From Bordetella parapertussis (GTDB taxonomy: Bacteria; Bacteroidota; Bacteroidia; Chitinophagales; Chitinophagaceae): DNA of 45,832 nucleotides. The stretch lies in NCBI GenBank assembly GCA_943331005.2, contig CALQJX020000028.1, positions 1 to 45,832 on the forward strand. The letters run 5' to 3'. The notes below the pieces were generated by a model, which worked only from the letters and a program-made list of their open reading frames with translations, was not told the DNA's origin and made no database searches. This document shows positions 44,501-45,832 of this stretch, piece by piece; position 1 is the stretch's first letter, and each line of letters opens with the position of its first letter. Position numbers and translations under genes: made by a program.

Positions 44501-45832
44501 TTCAATAAGAATAGCAGATATAGATGGAGATGGTAAAAGAGATCTGATTACTATTAACAGAACAGCAAGTAATATCTCTGTTTTGAGAAATACCAGCACA
44601 TCGGGTAGTATTTCCTTTGCAACTAAAGTTGATTTCACAACAGGCACCTCACCAAATGGATTAGTGATAGATGATCTTGATGGAGATGGCAAACTCGATG
44701 TTGCTACCTCAAACACCGGTACTTCTAATGCATCCGTACTTAGAAATACAAGTACTTCCGGATCAATTTCGTTTGCAACGAAGGTTGATTTTGGAACAGG
44801 CACTTCAGGCGCTTTCCTGATATCAGGAGATATAGATGGAGATGGGAAATCTGATCTTGCAGTTTCAAACTTCGGAAGTACAACCGTATCAATACTGCGT
44901 AATACGAGTACCTCTGGTATAATAAATACCTCATCTTTTGCTGCAAAAGTTGATTTTACGGTTGGCAGCGGACCATGTGAAATTTTATTGTCTGATATAG
45001 ATGGCAGTGGCAAACCAGATCTGGTAGTTACTAATTACAATTCAGCATCTTTTTCTGTACTAAGGAATACCAGTACATCAGGCTCAATAACAACCGGTTC
45101 ATTTTCTGCTAAACAAGATTTTACAACCGGTACAAGTCCGCATGGGATTTCTATAGGTGATTTTGATGGGGACTTGAAACCAGATGTTGTTGTTGTAAAC
45201 AGCGGATCTAGTTCAATTTCTATTTTTAGAAATACGGCTACTACAGGCACAATTTCTACAAGTTCATTTGCTGCTAAAATAGATTATACTACAAATTCAG
45301 CTCCATATTTTGTTGCCGCCGGCGATCTTGATGGTGATGGAAAGCCAGACATTGTTGCAGCGAATTCTGCATCAAATAATCTATCTGTTTTCAGGAACAA
45401 TCCGCTTAACGGCAATACAGGCACGGCTACGGTGTGTGTTGGCAGCACTACTACGCTAAGCAATAGCACTAGTGGAGGTACCTGGAGCAGCGGCAGCACA
45501 GGTGTTGCTACTGTAGGCTCTGCCACCGGGGTGGTTACCGGTATTGCTGCAGGTACTGCACTCATCTCTTATACGCTATTAGGTAGCCCTGTTACTACAA
45601 TAGTTACTGTCAATGCACTACCCACTATCAGTACGGGGGCAGCTACTATATGTAATGGCTCTTCAACAAGCCTTACCGGCAGCGGAGGTTCTTCCTATTC
45701 CTGGTCGCCTTCTACAGGTCTGTCGGCAACTACGGGTTCGGTCATTACTGCCTCACCTACAGTAACAACTACCTATACAGTAACTGTACCAAATGACTAT
45801 GGCTGTACTTATACCGCAACAGCTACCATTAC
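38502..45832 (+). CDS. Giant secreted multi-propeller protein (NHL x18, Big_2, PKD-like, IPT/TIG, FG-GAP/VCBS), 3' end outside the window
   Basis: The frame starts at ATG 38502 and is still open at the right edge after 2443 codons. A signal peptide (1-19, S-T-N-A-Q) is followed by a domain like the alpha-L-arabinofuranosidase B catalytic (ConA-like) family (about 20-285: A-Y-S-L-R-R-L, F-I-R-V-R-R-S-T-D-N, V-E-T-W-Y-D-Q-S-G) and a Big_2 unit (290-358). Three NHL propellers of six blades each follow (about 361-709, 864-1203, 1355-1697), with the blade motif G-V-A-V-D-A-S-G-N-x-Y-I-A-D and N-R-I-R-K-I. Each is followed by a Big_2 unit and a PKD-like unit (T-Y-S-W-S-P). Then come an IPT/TIG domain (about 1837-1915), seven FG-GAP/VCBS blades (about 1932-2304) with D-x-D-G-D-G-K-x-D calcium loops, and another Big_2 + PKD-like pair running off the window. 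A T9SS sorting domain is expected beyond the edge. The role is probably surface binding; the target is unknown. Confidence 0.88.
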   Translation, partial: MKRLLLFIMCLIAVSSTNAQTTLDKVGLTSASPSATAYSLRRLGSAYGGFFIRVRRSTDNVLSNIGSDGYGYMDTNALKTFCGSANGFVETWYDQSGYSRNATMTVNANQPQIVSGGVILRQKNFPAIFFNGSTYLSTTAFTAYASGFTGCMVAGVASTTTFPTFLAKTTANQPTPFDFYGSAFLAGNGSSPTTRTLSVPLDVAGGFSQWTFAADATQMQAWKNSNSNISSTAAPTNYGDANVPLIIGSRQDLYTQLNGYVCESITFPTVLTGTNRAIVEASQIAFFSNNTGTATMCVSGTTTLSNPTTGGTWSSGNASVATVGSSSGTVSGVSLGTAVISYTVSGNVSVTTVTVNTPATGIYASTAAITTIAGNGTAGFLGDGGAATAARINLPRGVAVDASGNVFIADCTNQRIRRVDGATGVITTISGTGTPSYTDPGNGVATALALHTPFGMAVDYMGNIYYAETGSSILRIRKITVSTGIVTTVAGGCNGCGAGEGQVATNAGFALPTGVAVDASGNIYVADQSGNKVYKVTFTTGLLSTVAGTGTAGFSGDAGAATAAKLSAPYSVAVDASGNVYIADLNNNRIRKVTAATGIISTITGTGTAGFSGDGGPSTAAQINGAVGVATDASGNVYVADYNNHRVRKINSSGIISTISGTGTGIYSGDGIDPAVATLNNPYGVATDASGSVYIVDYNNNRIRRIRNVDLSLCVGGTVTVSHATTGGSWSSSNANVTVGSATGVVTGVSAGTAIITYAMSGTSGCYSTAVVTVNAIPTVSAGSSVAMCSGSNTTLTASGATTYSWSPATSLSATTGAAVISAPTTTVTYTVTGTTAGCSATASVAVSVNAQPAPNIASTGTSIITTVAGTGTAGYSGDGAAATAANINLPRGVAIDASGNVYIADVVNNRIRKINPSTGVISTVAGTGAWGGTGDGGPATAATFSYPYAVAVDAIGNIYIADQYNYRIRKVTVATGIVTTVAGTGTTGYSGDGYAATNAKITGPTGVAVDLLGNIYIADYANHRIRKVTAATGIISTITGTGTAGFSGDGGAATAASVSAPYGVAVDANGNIYIADQSNARIRKITAATGVISTIAGNGTAGYSGDGAAATAAQMQPLCVAADASGNVYVAEYNNHRFRKISTSGIISTIAGTGTASYSGDGGDGTAAAVNGPNGVATDANGVVYLVDINNNRIRKINTTGTMATCVGTTLTLTNATAGGTWSSSNANATVGSATGVVTAVTPGTAVISYTMAGGCYSTSVITVNPIPTVNASSSVAICSGTSTGLTATGATTYSWSPSTGLSATTGAGVTATPTTTTTYTVTGTSLGCSATASVTVTVNTQPAAILSSVGVGFITTLAGNGTAGFVSDAVAATATRISSPRATAIDASGNIYIADQGNHRVRKITLSTGIISTVAGTGTASSSGDGGAATAATINTPSGVAVDAAGNVYISEAYSYRIRKITAATGIITTVAGNGAAGSTGDGGAATAANLNVPTGVAVDAAGNIYITEYSGHRIRKVTAASGIISTVAGTGTAGFTSDGVAATTAPINGPYGLALDASGNIYIADASNNRIRKVTVATGIISTIAGTGSAGFSGEGTAATSAILNSPLGVAADGSGNVYVADLSNNRFRKINSSGIISTVAGTGTAGFGGDGAIGTAAAVNGATGITTDAMGNIYMADLTNHRIRKIDVAGKLSLCIDGTLSLTNATAGGTWSSSSANATVVGSTGVVTGVTAGTAVISYTMPGGCYSTTIVTVNANPTVSAGSSVALCTGGSTTLTASGANTYTWSPATGLSATNVASVTSTPTTTSTYTVTGTSIFGCSATASVTVTVRTVPAITSVSPLIGYPSSSVTITGTNFDTTTTDNIVYFGATKATVTSASATSLSVTVPTGATFSQVSINRSGCNLNALSPQPYLPSFDNSSLATGSINLNTKVDFTTGTTPYGVTIGDVDGDGKSDIIVTNSVSNTVSVFRNTSTSGSITSGSFAAKVDFTTATAPYSIRIADIDGDGKRDLITINRTASNISVLRNTSTSGSISFATKVDFTTGTSPNGLVIDDLDGDGKLDVATSNTGTSNASVLRNTSTSGSISFATKVDFGTGTSGAFLISGDIDGDGKSDLAVSNFGSTTVSILRNTSTSGIINTSSFAAKVDFTVGSGPCEILLSDIDGSGKPDLVVTNYNSASFSVLRNTSTSGSITTGSFSAKQDFTTGTSPHGISIGDFDGDLKPDVVVVNSGSSSISIFRNTATTGTISTSSFAAKIDYTTNSAPYFVAAGDLDGDGKPDIVAANSASNNLSVFRNNPLNGNTGTATVCVGSTTTLSNSTSGGTWSSGSTGVATVGSATGVVTGIAAGTALISYTLLGSPVTTIVTVNALPTISTGAATICNGSSTSLTGSGGSSYSWSPSTGLSATTGSVITASPTVTTTYTVTVPNDYGCTYTATATI
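39582..43590 (+). repeat. Three copies of a six-blade NHL propeller, each followed by a Big_2 + PKD-like cassette
   Basis: Each propeller spans about 1.03 kb with blades of about 57 residues, and each cassette about 0.43-0.46 kb. Propellers occupy about 39582-40629, 41091-42110 and 42564-43590; the third cassette continues to about 44007. Corresponding blades of the three copies resemble each other: blade 5 keeps an S-S-G-I or T-S-G-I end, and blade 6 has a conserved G-V-A-T-D or G-I-T-T-D. This points to duplication of the whole unit of about 1.5 kb rather than of single blades. Confidence 0.8.
44295..45410 (+). repeat. Seven FG-GAP/VCBS repeats forming one predicted beta-propeller
   Basis: Seven units of about 50-56 residues share F-A-A-K-V-D-F-T-T-G, a calcium-loop motif D-x-D-G-D-G-K-x-D and S-V-L-R-N-T-S-T-S-G-S-I. 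Unit 5 has D-I-D-G-S-G-K and unit 6 D-F-D-G-D-L-K, so some loops are degenerate. Seven blades is the integrin-like number, suggesting one closed propeller. Confidence 0.8.

Overview
The window looks like a chromosomal segment of a Bacteroidota bacterium, most likely of the Chitinophagia. The evidence is a type IX secretion (T9SS) C-terminal sorting domain, the uppS-bamA-skp-skp gene order, TAnnTTTG-type -7 promoter boxes, A/T-rich leaders without Shine-Dalgarno sequences, and repeat-rich secreted proteins with Big_2, PKD-like, NHL and DUF1566 domains. No tRNA, rRNA, CRISPR array or intact mobile element is visible.

Layout. (1) 1-1509: a membrane protein matching the sensor half of a membrane-bound AraC regulator but lacking the DNA-binding half, followed by a gene-poor gap. 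(2) 1510-17956: a surface/secreted-protein island. Three tightly packed genes (1510-5110) share one N-terminal head of about 115-145 residues and end in a DUF1566 (Lcl_C-like) domain. They are followed by a 2870-residue adhesin-like protein with 31 Big_2-like repeats, two LamG-like domains and a T9SS sorting domain, then by an 891-residue head + six FN3-like repeats + DUF1566 protein. Facing them on the minus strand, the same head is fused to a DNA/RNA non-specific endonuclease. (3) 18074-21473: two small unknown genes and an MBOAT acyltransferase overlapping an SGNH-like partner. (4) 21474-22943: a gene graveyard holding the remnant of an IS3-family element next to a decayed copy of the island's own head + Big_2 gene. 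(5) 22944-34338: conserved core genes: plsC-like acyltransferase, DUF2520 Rossmann protein, CvfB-like S1 protein, a TPR membrane protein, ferredoxin and iscX, the envelope-biogenesis group uppS-bamA-skp-skp, two tandem DUF922 putative metalloproteases, and purine nucleoside phosphorylase. (6) 34673-45832: a stand-alone receiver protein, a lipoprotein with FN3 + DUF1566, a full-length membrane AraC regulator, and the start of another giant secreted protein. That last frame is still open at the right edge, after at least 2443 codons. It carries three six-bladed NHL propellers, each followed by a Big_2 + PKD-like pair, then an IPT/TIG domain and a seven-bladed FG-GAP/VCBS propeller.

The most interesting element is the modular secreted-protein island. 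One head domain is combined with different bodies and tips (Big_2, FN3, DUF1566, nuclease). The DUF1566 ends are conserved in frame but divergent in the last 25-30 residues, and a decayed extra copy lies beside an IS remnant. Membrane AraC paralogues sit upstream of both giant-protein regions, and one of the two has lost its DNA-binding half. What the head does is not known to me; all functional links between these genes are inference.
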